From the NCBI GenBank assembly GCA_963693285.1, contig OY848921.1:3033497-3097496 (forward strand): a stretch of DNA of 64,000 nt, read 5' to 3'. The notes below the pieces were generated by a model. The model was not told where the DNA came from, did no database searches, and was given only the letters and a program-made list of their open reading frames with translations. Source of the DNA: Xestospongia muta. Lineage: Eukaryota > Porifera > Demospongiae > Haplosclerida > Petrosiidae. The translations under genes and the position numbers were made by a program. Positions 1 to 10,307 of this stretch are shown piece after piece; within the stretch, counting starts at the first letter, position 1, and each line of letters begins with the position of its first letter.

Positions 1-18
1 GGGGGGTTTTCATTTTAG

Positions 19-265
19 AGATACAACAGTTCACAGGTTCTATGTTGGTGACTCTATTGAGCAAAGAATTAAAGAATTGATGTGTAATACTGGAGATATA
101 GCTAAATTTTTAACTACAAGGTAGACATACACATACACACATTCCTAAACAGCTAACTTTCTTTTCCTTCCTTACAGTAATATAAGCGATGTTGAGTGTA
201 ACTTTACGGTGACAGAACTACAGAGGCTATTTCTCAGCAGTCACTATCATCAAGGGATGATATAA
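19..265 (+). CDS. SNF2-family helicase / E3 ligase, 3' end (SHPRH-like), partial
   Basis: Two terminal exons of a gene whose body lies left of the window: 19-120 (after a tttag acceptor, ending at a gtagac donor) and 178-265 (after cttacag, ending in TAA). The joined reading frame gives about 63 residues. It starts with TTVHRFYVGDSIEQRIKEL, the VHRF..(G/D)(S/T)IE(E/Q)(R/K)I pattern found at the end of the helicase C-terminal lobe (motif VI region) of SNF2 ATPases. The tail FTVTELQRLF resembles the LTVADLADLF ending of SHPRH, a SNF2/RING ubiquitin ligase that modifies PCNA. The family (SNF2) is seen directly; the SHPRH assignment rests on this short tail and is moderate. Confidence 0.6.
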
Positions 266-844
266 TGTTACTGAGTAGTCATCATAATTATATTTCATTG
301 AGTTCATTTTTCACATAATTATATTCATATCTTGTTTCTATTGTCATATATTCCGTTTTATCTTTTGTTCTCATTTATCATGTTTTAGTAACAATATACT
401 ACGTTCACTACTGGTGGCATTTTAATTAATCTCTCTCATACCACTTCCCTTCCCATACACTTACAATTCATTTTCCTAGTTCACATATACATGTACATCT
501 TAAACAACCAAGTTCCACTTCTTCCACCCTCTCCAAATCCTCAGTCACCAAATACCGTTCTCCTGTACAACTGCCTCTTGTAAAACTGATCAGACCAGAA
601 GCAGAATACATTGTAGCAACTACTAATAACACTAGGTTTTCAGTAACTGACATATAGGTTATAGTTATATTGCTGTCTTTGTTGCTATTTTAATATCCTT
701 ATTAACTATACATGTACATGTACATCTCAATATATATAGTTATTATACATGCCTTCTACTTCTCACGTTATATGAGTGGGTAGTTATAGTTTGTCAAGAT
801 CTGGTCACATGAACTGGTTCGTCTGGTTGCACCCATTTCTATAG
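266..844. other. Intergenic, no gene seen
   Basis: AT-rich spacer between the helicase end and the decayed coiled-coil gene. Only short ORFs; a pyrimidine-rich stretch lies near 420-480 and TACATG-type short repeats near 485-495 and 708-725. I see no conserved coding signal here. Confidence 0.5.
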
Positions 845-3800
845 GGATTATCTCAAGTAGATGTAGTTGCTTTACAAGAGGAGAACAAACATCACAAACT
901 AACTTAGAATGAGTCTCTGCTCAATGGGAGGGACATGTCAAATGATTAGAAGGAAAATTAAAACGGAAAGGAACTGTTAGAAGTTGTAAGTTTGGTGAGT
1001 GTGGTTAAAATGTAAACCATACTCATCTCTGTTATGTCCTACTATGAATCCATTTGACATACCAAACATCCATTCAACATATCATACATCCATATTATAC
1101 ATCCATTCAACATTACATTTGTCCATTTAGCTGTCATCTGACCCAACCTCTGAGGCTAACAGAACTAGAAAAGACAATAGAAAAGTTACATTCTGATCTA
1201 GATTCTAGAGGCTAAAGACTCAGACCTGGACACCCAGGAACAAGAACTCATAGAATGTAAAGATCATATCACAGCACTAGAGAACAAGTTAGTGGAGTAT
1301 GTTAGCATGATGGGTGAGTGACCAATCTAAGGTAAGTGTGTTGCTAGTAATGCTTCATTCTATTAGGATTAATTTTAATAATTTGATTCCCATGCTTTAG
1401 AAGTATTATTCTGATCTTTTCTGGTTATACGTCGATCCCACCACCAAACACATCACTATACTAAAATAGAAGAGTTATATCAAAATGCTGTGGAGCCCTC
1501 TAAAAAAACAAATAGAATTTCAAGAGAAACTGTCTACATTTGAAACTACCCTCAACAAGTACATACAAATATACATGTAACATTGTAATAATGGTATGAA
1601 AGCTACCCTTAATAGGTACACATACATGTACACGAACATGTAATATTGTAATAATGGTATAGAAGCTACCCTTAATAGGTACACATACATGTACACGAAC
1701 ATGTAATATTGTAATAATGGTATAGAAGCTACCCTTAATAGGTACACATACATGTACACGAACATGTAACATTGTAATAATGGTATAGAAGCTACCCTTA
1801 ATAGGTACACATACATGTACACGAACATGTAACATTGTGATAATGGTATAGAAGCTACCCTTAATAGGTACACATACATGTACACGAACATGTAACATTG
1901 TGATAATGGTATAGAAGCTACCCTTAATAGGTACACATACATGTACACGAACATGTAACATTGTGATAATGGTATAGAAGCTACCCTTAATAGGTACACA
2001 TACATGTACACGAACATGTAACATTGTAATAATGGTATAGAAGCTACCCTCAATAGGTACACATACATGTACACGAACATGTAACATTGTAATAATGGTA
2101 TAGAAGCTACCCTCAATAGGTACACATACATGTACACGAACATGTAACATTGTAATAATGGTATAGAAGCTACCCTCAATAGGTACACATACATGTACAC
2201 GAACATGTAACATTGTAATAATGGTATAGAAGCTACCCTTAATAGGTACACATACATGTACACGAACATGTAACATTGTGATAATGGTATAGAAGCTACC
2301 CTTAACAGGTACACATACATGTACACGAACATGTAACATTGTGATAATGGTATAGAAGCTACCCTTAACAGGTACACATACATGTACACGAACATGTAAC
2401 ATTGTGATAATGGTATAGAAGCTACCCTTAATAGGTACACATACATGTACACGAACATGTAACATTGTGATAATGGTATAGAAGCTACCCTTAATAGGTA
2501 CACATACATGTACACGAACATGTAACATTGTGATAATGGTATAGAAGCTACCCTTAACAGGTACACATACATGTACACGAACATGTAACATTGTGATAAT
2601 GGTATAGAAGCTACCCTTAACAGGTACACATACATGTACACGAACATGTAACATTGTGATAATGGTATAGAAGCTACCCTTAATAGGTACACATACATGT
2701 ACACGAACATGTAACATTGTAATAATGGTATGAAAGCTACCCTCAATAGGTGCACATGTACATGTAATATGGTAATAATAATATGGAAACTACCCTTAAT
2801 GGGTACACATACATTTACATGTAATATGGTAATAATAGTATGGAAGCCACCCTCAATAGGTGCACATGTACATGTACATGTAATGTGGTAATAATAATAT
2901 GGAAGCTACCCTCAATAGGTACACATACATGTAAAATGATATGGGAACTATCAATAGGTACATATGTACATGTACATGTAATATGGTATCGGAACTATCC
3001 TCAATAGGTGCACATGTACATGTATATGTAATATGGTAATAATTATATGGAAGCTATTCTCAATAGGTACACATACATGTACATGTAATATGGTACTGGA
3101 ACTATACTCAATAGGTGCACATGTACATGTAATATGGTATTGGAACTATACTCAATAGGTGCACATGTAAATGTAATATGGTATGGAAACTACTACCCTT
3201 AATAGGTATACATGTACACATATTAATGAATGTGTTATGTGAAGGTATCATATGCAAGTTAAAGGAAAATTATCATAGCTCTTTGTTGCTCTCCATTTTT
3301 TACAACTTTTTTATATACCAGTAATAATTAGCATGAGAATGAGACTTTGTAATAAAGTCTCATTCCTATATCATAGATGATTCTTATACCATATCATAAA
3401 GATTGTATGTAAAAGAAGTCTCACTTCTAATCCTCATGTTTCATTCTCATGTATAGAAACTGAGAGATACTTCAAATTTTAAATCTCATGTTTTAGATTA
3501 TCCAAATTTGAAGAAGAAAACAAAACATTACATCAAATATCTAATCAGCTCTCATTAGAGATAGAGGAGTACCGGAAAAAAGTTAGAGCACTTGTTCAAG
3601 ATGTAGAAACTGAAACTAGAGAAGTTGAAATATTAAGAGAACGTTTACAGAGAACTGAACAAAGCATAAGTGCTTCCGAAATAAGTTAACTTCAGTTTGT
3701 GTCTATCTGGACATATCATGTACTAGTGTGTGTTCATTTATCATTTGAGTCATGATCCATCCATTGATCACATATAAATTAGCCATCATTTTATTTATCT

Positions 3801-5168
3801 ATTAATCCATTCATCTCTCGATCCATTGTTACACCTATATATGTATCCATTAATCAATCTATTCATCCATTTTTAGTTGGATGCACTAGAAATTGAAACT
3901 TAAACAGAAATGTGATGGTTGGAAAGAGAGGACAGACCAGTTATCTTGTGGACTTGAAAATGTTCAAGCTCTCTTAGAACAGACACAAAGAGACAAACAG
4001 TTTATGGAACAATCACTAAACTATCATCTTGAGGTTAGACTGTCTACTATAATCACGTTTAATTTAATAATATTCACAAGAGAACTTAATAGTTTATTTA
4101 GTTGGTTACTATGGAAGGTAACACTGGACAACTTAAGATAGAGGAGGTCAGAAGTAGTTAAAAGATCTTCAAGATTTGAGAGTTAAAATGGAAACTGAAA
4201 TGTCGGGTCTGAGAGCATAGAGGACACAGATATTGGAATATATTCCTTAATTATTAGAAGCTTGTGATCATGAAAAATATGGAAAATTATATAAAGAGGT
4301 AATTGTTTGTTTGTCTTTTCAACCATCCATTCATGCACGCATGCATCCATCTATCCAAGTACCCATCTGTCCATTCATCCATCCATTTATCCATTCATCC
4401 ATCCACACACTGATCATCTGTCCATGTACTCCTCAGTCTATTCACTGATCAATTTATTCACCTATCCGTCCATTAATTCATGTGTTTATCCATTTATCAA
4501 TACATCCATCCATTCAACCAGGTGGGTTCTTTTAGCAACAAACTCAAGGAGAAAGACAAAGAAATCTCAAAACTTTAAGAATCTCTACAATTCCATTTCA
4601 AGGGAAAGCAGAGAACTCCAACATCTTAATGTAGCGCTAAATGAGAGCTAAAAGACAAAAGTATTGTGAATTGAATAGACATTTAGAACAAGAGAAAGAC
4701 GGCTTAGCTTTGGAACTCCGTCAAAAAGGTGATATTATTAATAGTCTACACTAGCGAGTCCAGTATCTGGAAGGCAAAGACCACGTCTATAATGAGGGAT
4801 ATTCCAATGGTTATTCTGATCAAGATCATTTAAATGACGATGATAAGCAGCGGAGTGGCTCCAATGTCAGAGAGGTAGTGCTACATGTGCCATATACATT
4901 ATCTGACTCACTGACTCATACAAAACTGAAACCAAGTAGCCATTTTTCCATGAGATCAACCAATTCCTTACCTCCAATTATAGCCAAGATTCCAACTACT
5001 CAAGACAATAATGAAGTGTTACCCTCATCTGGTGATCTCATTTTGCCAACCACCAGTCACATGACTTCAACACATGGTTTATCATTAGATAAACCATACC
5101 TCCCAAGAAGGAAAACTGGAAGAACAACAACCGAAGCAGTTACTGCTAGAGGGGTACCTCCCCTCTAG
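845..5168 (+). pseudogene. Decayed multi-exon coiled-coil protein gene
   Basis: Heptad-rich, Glu/Lys/Leu-rich exon remnants keep order and strand: about 845-905 (QVDVVALQEENKHHK), 1131-1313 (ELEKTIEKLHSDL then DSDLDTQEQELIECKDHITA), 1465-1558 (KQIEFQEKLSTFETTLNK), 3497-3689 (LSKFEEENKTLHQISNQLSL onward), 3877-4033, 4141-4300, 4534-5168. Several splice sites still match: 1558 ends AA before gtacat and 3497 opens with A, restoring a Lys codon. Damage is extensive: a 7-base insertion near 1199-1205 shifts frame, another shift lies in the A-run at 1502-1508, a third near 3890, and in-frame stops interrupt 4141-4300 and 4620-4760. The last exon (4760-5168) is open and ends in a Ser/Pro-rich low-complexity tail. 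No specific family could be named. It could be a rapidly evolving live gene with a different exon structure, but several independent lesions favour a pseudogene. Confidence 0.65.
1559..3215 (+). repeat. 63-bp minisatellite filling an intron, seeded by an exon/5' splice site duplication
   Basis: About 18 near-identical 63-bp units run from roughly 1590 to 2745 (for example agctaccctt begins at 1601 and again at 1664), followed by about ten diverged units of 40-63 bp to 3215. Each unit reads GAAGCTACCCTTAATAGG then TACACATACATG, then ACGAACATGTAACATT and a GTAATAATGGTAT stretch. The unit matches the end of the preceding coiled-coil exon plus its donor (GAAACTACCCTCAACAA then gtacat, 1542-1564). 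Because 63 is a multiple of three, the minus strand shows long repetitive open frames (1500-2755); these are artefacts of the repeat and not genes. Variants T/C at the AATAGG/AACAGG position and A/G at GTAATAAT/GTGATAAT form runs of like units, as expected for local expansion. Confidence 0.92.
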
Positions 5169-5455
5169 ATCAAGCTGTGGTAGTAGTGATCTTGGTGTGT
5201 TAGTTAGTTGGCCAATGAAGACTTTATACAAAGCCACAGAGATATTGAGAAGACACAGAACTCTGCAATCATAAAATTTCTATGGCTGTATTGACTGATA
5301 TATTTTCCTTTATAACAAAACAAATTAAACAAAAAAAATTAAAGGAACAACATCTCAGTAAATACAAAATGTAATCCTTTCCCAGACCTATTGAAAGGAA
5401 AAGCAGTCTTGGAATGAGACTATATACCAAACTACTATATAAGGCAAACTAGTTA

Positions 5456-7021
5456 TCACTCCTTTTTGAGTTTTTCCTTTGAACAACATCTACAGCAACG
5501 CTTACATACTTTAACTATACAATACATAATGATCAATATGATACACAGTAGTGTAACATGTACATCAATATTGTAGTATTGTATCCAGCTCCATTTGTAC
5601 TTGACAGGACCTGGTATCAGGTGATCATAACCAACATTAACATAGAACTCCACAAGATCTGCTGCCTTATCCACACCTCCTGCTCTCTTCATGATCTGAC
5701 TCATCTTTTGAGCCTTTTTATGATATCCTCCTGACTCTATTGTCTCAACACTTTTCTTAATATTTTGAGGGGTCACTTGATGAGGTTTGAGTTGTACACC
5801 AACTCCAGAATGTTCAACCATTGCTGCCCAAGCAGCTTGATCACCAAATTGCGGTATCACTATAAGTGGAACTCCATAGTAAAGAGCTTCATGAACTCCA
5901 TTAGAACCACCATGTAGTATAGCCATAGAGATAGACTTATGTTGTAATAGAGTAACCTGAGGAGTCCATGATGAAATAAAATATTTCTTTGTGTCTAGTT
6001 CTATTCCACTAAGAACATGTTGATTAATTAGAGACCATACTACAGAATATTCTGTTTGATTAGTACTGTTAACAAGGGCCATAGCTAGGTCTGCAGTTAT
6101 ATGAAACAATGACCCCATACTGATATAAATGACACTGTTGTCCTCTTTATCTTGTATCCACTTTGACAAATCCGTAGGTAATGCTTTCTTTAATTTAGAC
6201 AAGATAGGTCCTACATATTCTGTTAAAGGTGAAATTGTTCGTGGATACTCAAATCCAATTATTGTTCGTACAATTGAAGGATATTCCCATCCTTCAAATG
6301 GACCCCAATGGAACACATTATTACATAGTTGATCAGTGATTGGTGTATTAGATAGCAAAACACTTTTTATTATGTTTGAGAAAATTGAAGATGGAATAGC
6401 TTTTAGTCTGTCTAAAAAACCAAGATTATCTGTTTTACCAGACACCACTGAAGGAAAAGGCCAAGGTGGTAGATCTTTCAAAGATATGTCAACAACACTA
6501 ATAACAGATACATTGTGATTTTGTGCGATACAAGGAATTGAGGTCATAAGATGTCCAAGTATAATTATGTCCCATTGTGTCATATCTTCATTCATAAAAT
6601 AGTCAATAAAGGGGCTAGTGTTCATTTCTATGAATTCTTTCATCATCATCAGAGTTTTATAAACTTTCCAAGGATTGCTAAAAGACAGCAGGTGCACAAA
6701 GTTCTTAGAGTTTTCTCGGGTAAACTCATCATTCATCACACTACCAGCAGACAAATAATTCATACCTCTTTCAATTGCTTCATCATTCAATTTAATTGAA
6801 GAGTCCAAAGAACAAAAGGTTACATTATGTCCACGTCTTACTAACTCTTCTCCAAGAGCTAATAAAGCATTAGAATGTCCAGGTAATGGGACAGAGACAA
6901 GTAAGATATTTAAAGGTTTGATAGTCGAGCTAGTAGGATTAGAGTTCACGTGATTACTGTGTGTCACAGCTGGTTCATTAAGTATCATTAATACAAGAGA
7001 AAGAATAATTGTCTTCATCAT
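5456..7021 (-). CDS. UDP-glycosyltransferase (UGT, GT1), copy 1
   Basis: A 521-residue intronless gene for a membrane-bound enzyme that transfers a sugar from a UDP-sugar to small lipophilic acceptors in the ER lumen. I start at the ATG at 7021; the open frame continues 14 codons upstream but only to a GTG, and this start gives the same 521-residue length as the neighbouring copy. Order: signal peptide (about 1-22), N-terminal acceptor domain with PLPGHSN (His about 49, the position of the catalytic base in GT1 enzymes), and the UGT donor signature about 352-395 (SSWTPQVTLLQHKSI, then HGGSNGVHEALYYGVPL, ending FGDQ). A transmembrane segment (about 490-503) precedes a Cys-rich cytosolic tail ending KLKKE, a KxKxx ER-retrieval pattern. 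The acceptor cannot be predicted. It is the first member of a tandem UGT cluster. Confidence 0.93.
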   Translation of the reverse strand: MMKTIILSLVLMILNEPAVTHSNHVNSNPTSSTIKPLNILLVSVPLPGHSNALLALGEELVRRGHNVTFCSLDSSIKLNDEAIERGMNYLSAGSVMNDEFTRENSKNFVHLLSFSNPWKVYKTLMMMKEFIEMNTSPFIDYFMNEDMTQWDIIILGHLMTSIPCIAQNHNVSVISVVDISLKDLPPWPFPSVVSGKTDNLGFLDRLKAIPSSIFSNIIKSVLLSNTPITDQLCNNVFHWGPFEGWEYPSIVRTIIGFEYPRTISPLTEYVGPILSKLKKALPTDLSKWIQDKEDNSVIYISMGSLFHITADLAMALVNSTNQTEYSVVWSLINQHVLSGIELDTKKYFISSWTPQVTLLQHKSISMAILHGGSNGVHEALYYGVPLIVIPQFGDQAAWAAMVEHSGVGVQLKPHQVTPQNIKKSVETIESGGYHKKAQKMSQIMKRAGGVDKAADLVEFYVNVGYDHLIPGPVKYKWSWIQYYNIDVHVTLLCIILIIMYCIVKVCKRCCRCCSKEKLKKE

Positions 7022-7063
7022 TTGAAAGAACCACTTGAAGAGCAGTCTACAGTAGACAGCCAC

Positions 7064-7214
7064 TCCTCGGTCCCCTCCCCTGCGGGAAGGGAGGGTCTGG
7101 TCAACTGAAAATTACTGAAGCACAATGACTCAACAGAAGCACAATGCTCTGTACATGTAGTAGTTCTCTCAATCGTTTCAGTGCTTTTCCAGTGTAAATG
7201 AGTTCAGCAGCTTC
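7064..7214. promoter_or_regulatory. GC-rich upstream region of UGT copy 1
   Basis: Just upstream of the minus-strand UGT start, 7073-7096 holds a C-rich tract followed by a G-rich tract (CCCCTCCCCTGCGGG, AAGGGAGGG), able to fold as a hairpin and resembling Sp/KLF-type GC boxes. This contrasts with the AT-rich surroundings. A regulatory role is inference only. Confidence 0.3.
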
Positions 7215-7676
7215 TTTGGAAATTCCCTATATAATCAGGTGATCACAAACCAATGTTAACTTTTGAGCCTTTTCACGATATCCTCCTGACTCTATTGTTT
7301 CAATACTCTTTATATATATAATAGTTTGAGAGTTCACTTAATGAGGTTTTAGTTGTACACAAACTCCCACTTGCTCTGGTTGTTTATTCCAATTGATCAC
7401 CAATGATTTCATATCTCTCTCCTTCATTTTATCATTCAATTTTTAATTGAAGAGTCTGTAGAACAATATGCTACATAATGTCCACACCTTACTAACTCTT
7501 CTCCAAGAGCTAATAAAGCATTAGCATGTCCAGGTAATGGGACAGAGACAAATAAGACATTTAAAGGTTTGACAGTAGAGCTAGTAGTATTACAGTTCAC
7601 GATTACTGTGTGTCACAGCTGATTCATTAAGTATCATTAATATGAGAGAAAGAACCACCATCTTGATAATACTATA
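7215..7676 (-). pseudogene. UGT pseudogene with large internal deletion
   Basis: Minus-strand DNA closely similar to both flanking UGT genes. 7400-7676 corresponds to the UGT 5' end (signal-peptide region, the PLPGHANALLALGEEL segment, the VTFCS region) and 7215-7400 corresponds to the segment before the C-terminal anchor (TIESGGYREKAQK region). The whole UDP-binding core between them is missing. A short tatata insertion near 7310-7322 and other small indels break the remaining frame. It sits between two intact copies, as expected for tandem duplication followed by deletion. Confidence 0.85.
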
Positions 7677-7846
7677 AATATCACTACGAGCTATAGTCTA
7701 GTCATTGTCAAGCTACTACAATTTTTTCTTGTCACAATGTTTATAGCAATGTATTTTTAAGCGACTAAATACAATATTAAGTAAAGTAGTATATCACACA
7801 TACCAAACAATGTCTCTGAAGAATGTTAAAATTTTATGAAAGACAT

Positions 7847-9412
7847 TTAGTCTTTTTTATGCTTCTCCTTCAGACAACAGCATCTACAGCAACACTTATA
7901 TACTTTAACTATACAATACATAATGATCAATATGATACACAGCAGTGTAACATGTACATCAATATTGTAGTATTGTATCCAGCTCCATTTGTACTTGACA
8001 GGACCTGGTATCAGGTGATCATAACCAACATTAACATAGAACTCCACAAGATCTGCTGCCTTATCTACACCTCCTGCTCTCTTCATGATCTGACTCATCT
8101 TTTGAGCCTTTTCATGATATTTTCCTGACTCTATTGTCTCAATACTCTCTTTAATAGTTTGAGAGGTCATTTGATGAAGTTTTAGTTGTACACCAACTCC
8201 AGAATGCTCTACACGTACAGCCCAATCTAACTGATCACAACATTGTGGTACAACAATAAGTGGAACTCCATAGTAAAGAGCTTCATGAACTCCATTAGAA
8301 CCACCATGTAGTATAGCCATAGAGATAGACTTATGTTGTAATAGAGTAGCCTGTGGAATCCATGATGAAATAAAGTATTTGTTTAGATTGAGTTCCATAT
8401 CACTGACAATATGATGATGAAATTTCTTTAGTGACCATACCACAGAGTGTCTAGTGTTATTAGTACTGTTAGCAAATGCTATAGTGATCTCTGTAGTTAT
8501 ATTCAAAATAGACCCCATACTGATATAAATGACACTGTTGTCCTCTTTATCTTGTATCCACTTTGATAAATCTGTAGGTAGTGCTTTCTTTAATTTGGAC
8601 AAAATTGGTCCAACATACTCCGTTAAAGGTGAAATTGTCCGTGGATACTCTAAGCCAATTACTGTTCGTACAATAGAAGGATATTCCCATCCTTCAAGTG
8701 GACCCCAATGAAATACTTTATTACATAGTTGATTAGTGATTGGTGATTTATACAATAAGGTGCTTTCTATCAATGATGCCACCAATAAAGATGGAACATC
8801 TGTAAGCCTATCAAAAAAGCTTAAGTCATCTGTTTTACCACAGAGTGGTAAAGGAAAAGACCAAGATGGACCTTGGTCTCTCAAAGGTTTGTTAACCAGA
8901 CTGATAATAGAGACATTCTGATGTTTAGCAATACATGGAATTGAATTCGATAGGAAATGTTCAATAATCACAACATCCCATTGAGTAAGATTGCTAGCAA
9001 AGACATATTCAATGATAACCTTTGAATTAAAATTCTGCCATTCATTGAAAGCCATTACAGATTGATATAATGTCCAGGGATTATTGCATGGGAGACTAAC
9101 AGTAAGTTTCTTGAGTAAATGCTCTTCATTTACAACACTACCAGCTGACAAGTAGTTGATATCTCTCTCCATTGCTTTGTCTTTTAAATTTGCTATAGAG
9201 TCCAAGGAACAAAATGTTACATTATGTCCACGTCTTATTAACTCTTCTCCAAGAGCTAATAAAGCATTAGCATGTCCAGGTAATGGAACAGAAACAAATA
9301 AGACATTTAAAGGTTTGATAGTTGAGCTAGTAGGATTAGAGTTCACTTGATTACTGTGTGTCACAGAATACAGCCCAGAAAGAAACACTAATAATATGAA
9401 AGGGAGAGTCAT
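7847..9412 (-). CDS. UDP-glycosyltransferase (UGT, GT1), copy 2
   Basis: A 521-residue intronless UGT, same fold and orientation as copy 1 and the same length. ATG at 9412 opens a clear signal peptide (MTLPFILLVFLSGLYSVTHS). PLPGHAN places the likely catalytic His at residue 47. The donor-binding signature is complete (ISSWIPQATLLQHKS, HGGSNGVHEALYYGVPL, CCDQLDW). A C-terminal membrane anchor (LLCIILIIMYCIVKV) is followed by a Cys-rich tail ending KHKKD, a KxKxx ER-retrieval pattern. Identity with copy 1 is very high over the first 75 and last 250 residues and much lower in the middle of the N-terminal acceptor domain, so the two enzymes probably take different acceptors. The acceptor itself cannot be predicted. 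Confidence 0.93.
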   Translation of the reverse strand: MTLPFILLVFLSGLYSVTHSNQVNSNPTSSTIKPLNVLFVSVPLPGHANALLALGEELIRRGHNVTFCSLDSIANLKDKAMERDINYLSAGSVVNEEHLLKKLTVSLPCNNPWTLYQSVMAFNEWQNFNSKVIIEYVFASNLTQWDVVIIEHFLSNSIPCIAKHQNVSIISLVNKPLRDQGPSWSFPLPLCGKTDDLSFFDRLTDVPSLLVASLIESTLLYKSPITNQLCNKVFHWGPLEGWEYPSIVRTVIGLEYPRTISPLTEYVGPILSKLKKALPTDLSKWIQDKEDNSVIYISMGSILNITTEITIAFANSTNNTRHSVVWSLKKFHHHIVSDMELNLNKYFISSWIPQATLLQHKSISMAILHGGSNGVHEALYYGVPLIVVPQCCDQLDWAVRVEHSGVGVQLKLHQMTSQTIKESIETIESGKYHEKAQKMSQIMKRAGGVDKAADLVEFYVNVGYDHLIPGPVKYKWSWIQYYNIDVHVTLLCIILIIMYCIVKVYKCCCRCCCLKEKHKKD

Positions 9413-10307
9413 GGCTTTCTTTAGACTGGCTATTTGAAACAGTCACAGGGGTGCAAAATGAGACTTCCGTCTTTTCTTATTATTATGCAATAGACATATC
9501 GTTATGCAACACTGATGCGGGACCATCTTTAAAAATAGGCCCTAATATAACTTAGCGAGTCACTGTAGCGTTTGGTTGTACAATTTTGAGGTAGATATCG
9601 TTCAAATTTCAAAAATAGATATTTATGGCTTCCATATAATCGTCTATTCTTGTATTAATTTCACATTAAAGTATGGTATTCGATTACCAGCACTCTAGAC
9701 TCTGCCTCTATAAAATAGATTGTATGATTGTTTTAACTAATTCATGGTCAGTCTACTCACTTAGATTGTATGCATATGCTGATAATTACTGGTATTAACA
9801 ATACAATACTATTTTATTTACAATTATTATTATTGAATTGTGTGCTTGGGTGATTATGACATGATGTCTTCATTGTCCACTATTACAGGTCATTTTATCT
9901 GCCACTATTAAATTTCATCCATTGTTGGATCATGAAATCATATGATAATTGCTCATCTTGTAGGAAATTAACACAAAAACATCCTTTTTTGAATGATATT
10001 GATAATATTTATGATATGTATATGTACATGTAATATGGTATGGAAACTACTACCCTTAATAGGTATACATGTACACATGTATGTATATTAATTAAAAGAC
10101 AGTATGTATGAATATTATTATATTATGTATTATGTATTCAGATAATTATTATAATAAATATAAAAAACGAATTATTTTAGACATTAATCATTAACTTTGA
10201 ATGAAAATTAATTAATTATAAAATGTATGAAAAGCTCATTGCTAGAGTTAAAGACTCAACCTATTTCTATATATTGTTATTCAGCATGTATGAAGACAGT
10301 TCACAAG
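9413..10307. other. Intergenic spacer with a stray minisatellite fragment
   Basis: No coding signal. At about 10024-10078 lies a stretch of roughly 50 bases identical to the 3' end of the 1559-3215 minisatellite (compare 3170-3219): ATGTAATATGGTATGGAAAC followed by TACTACCCTTAATAGG and TATACATGTACACAT. Confidence 0.75.

Noticed and set aside
1500..2755. Two long minus-strand ORFs of about 400 codons with a 21-residue repeat
   Set aside because: They exist only because the minisatellite unit is 63 bp and stop-free; two overlapping frames are both open and flanks show no coding signal.
4307..4651. ORF rich in His/Pro/Ser/Ile from CATCCATCC repeats
   Set aside because: A simple repeat (CATC/CATT tandem) in an intron of the decayed coiled-coil gene.
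7022..7063. Longer N-terminus for UGT copy 1
   Set aside because: The extra 14 codons begin with GTG, not ATG; starting at 7021 gives 521 residues, equal to copy 2, and a normal signal peptide.
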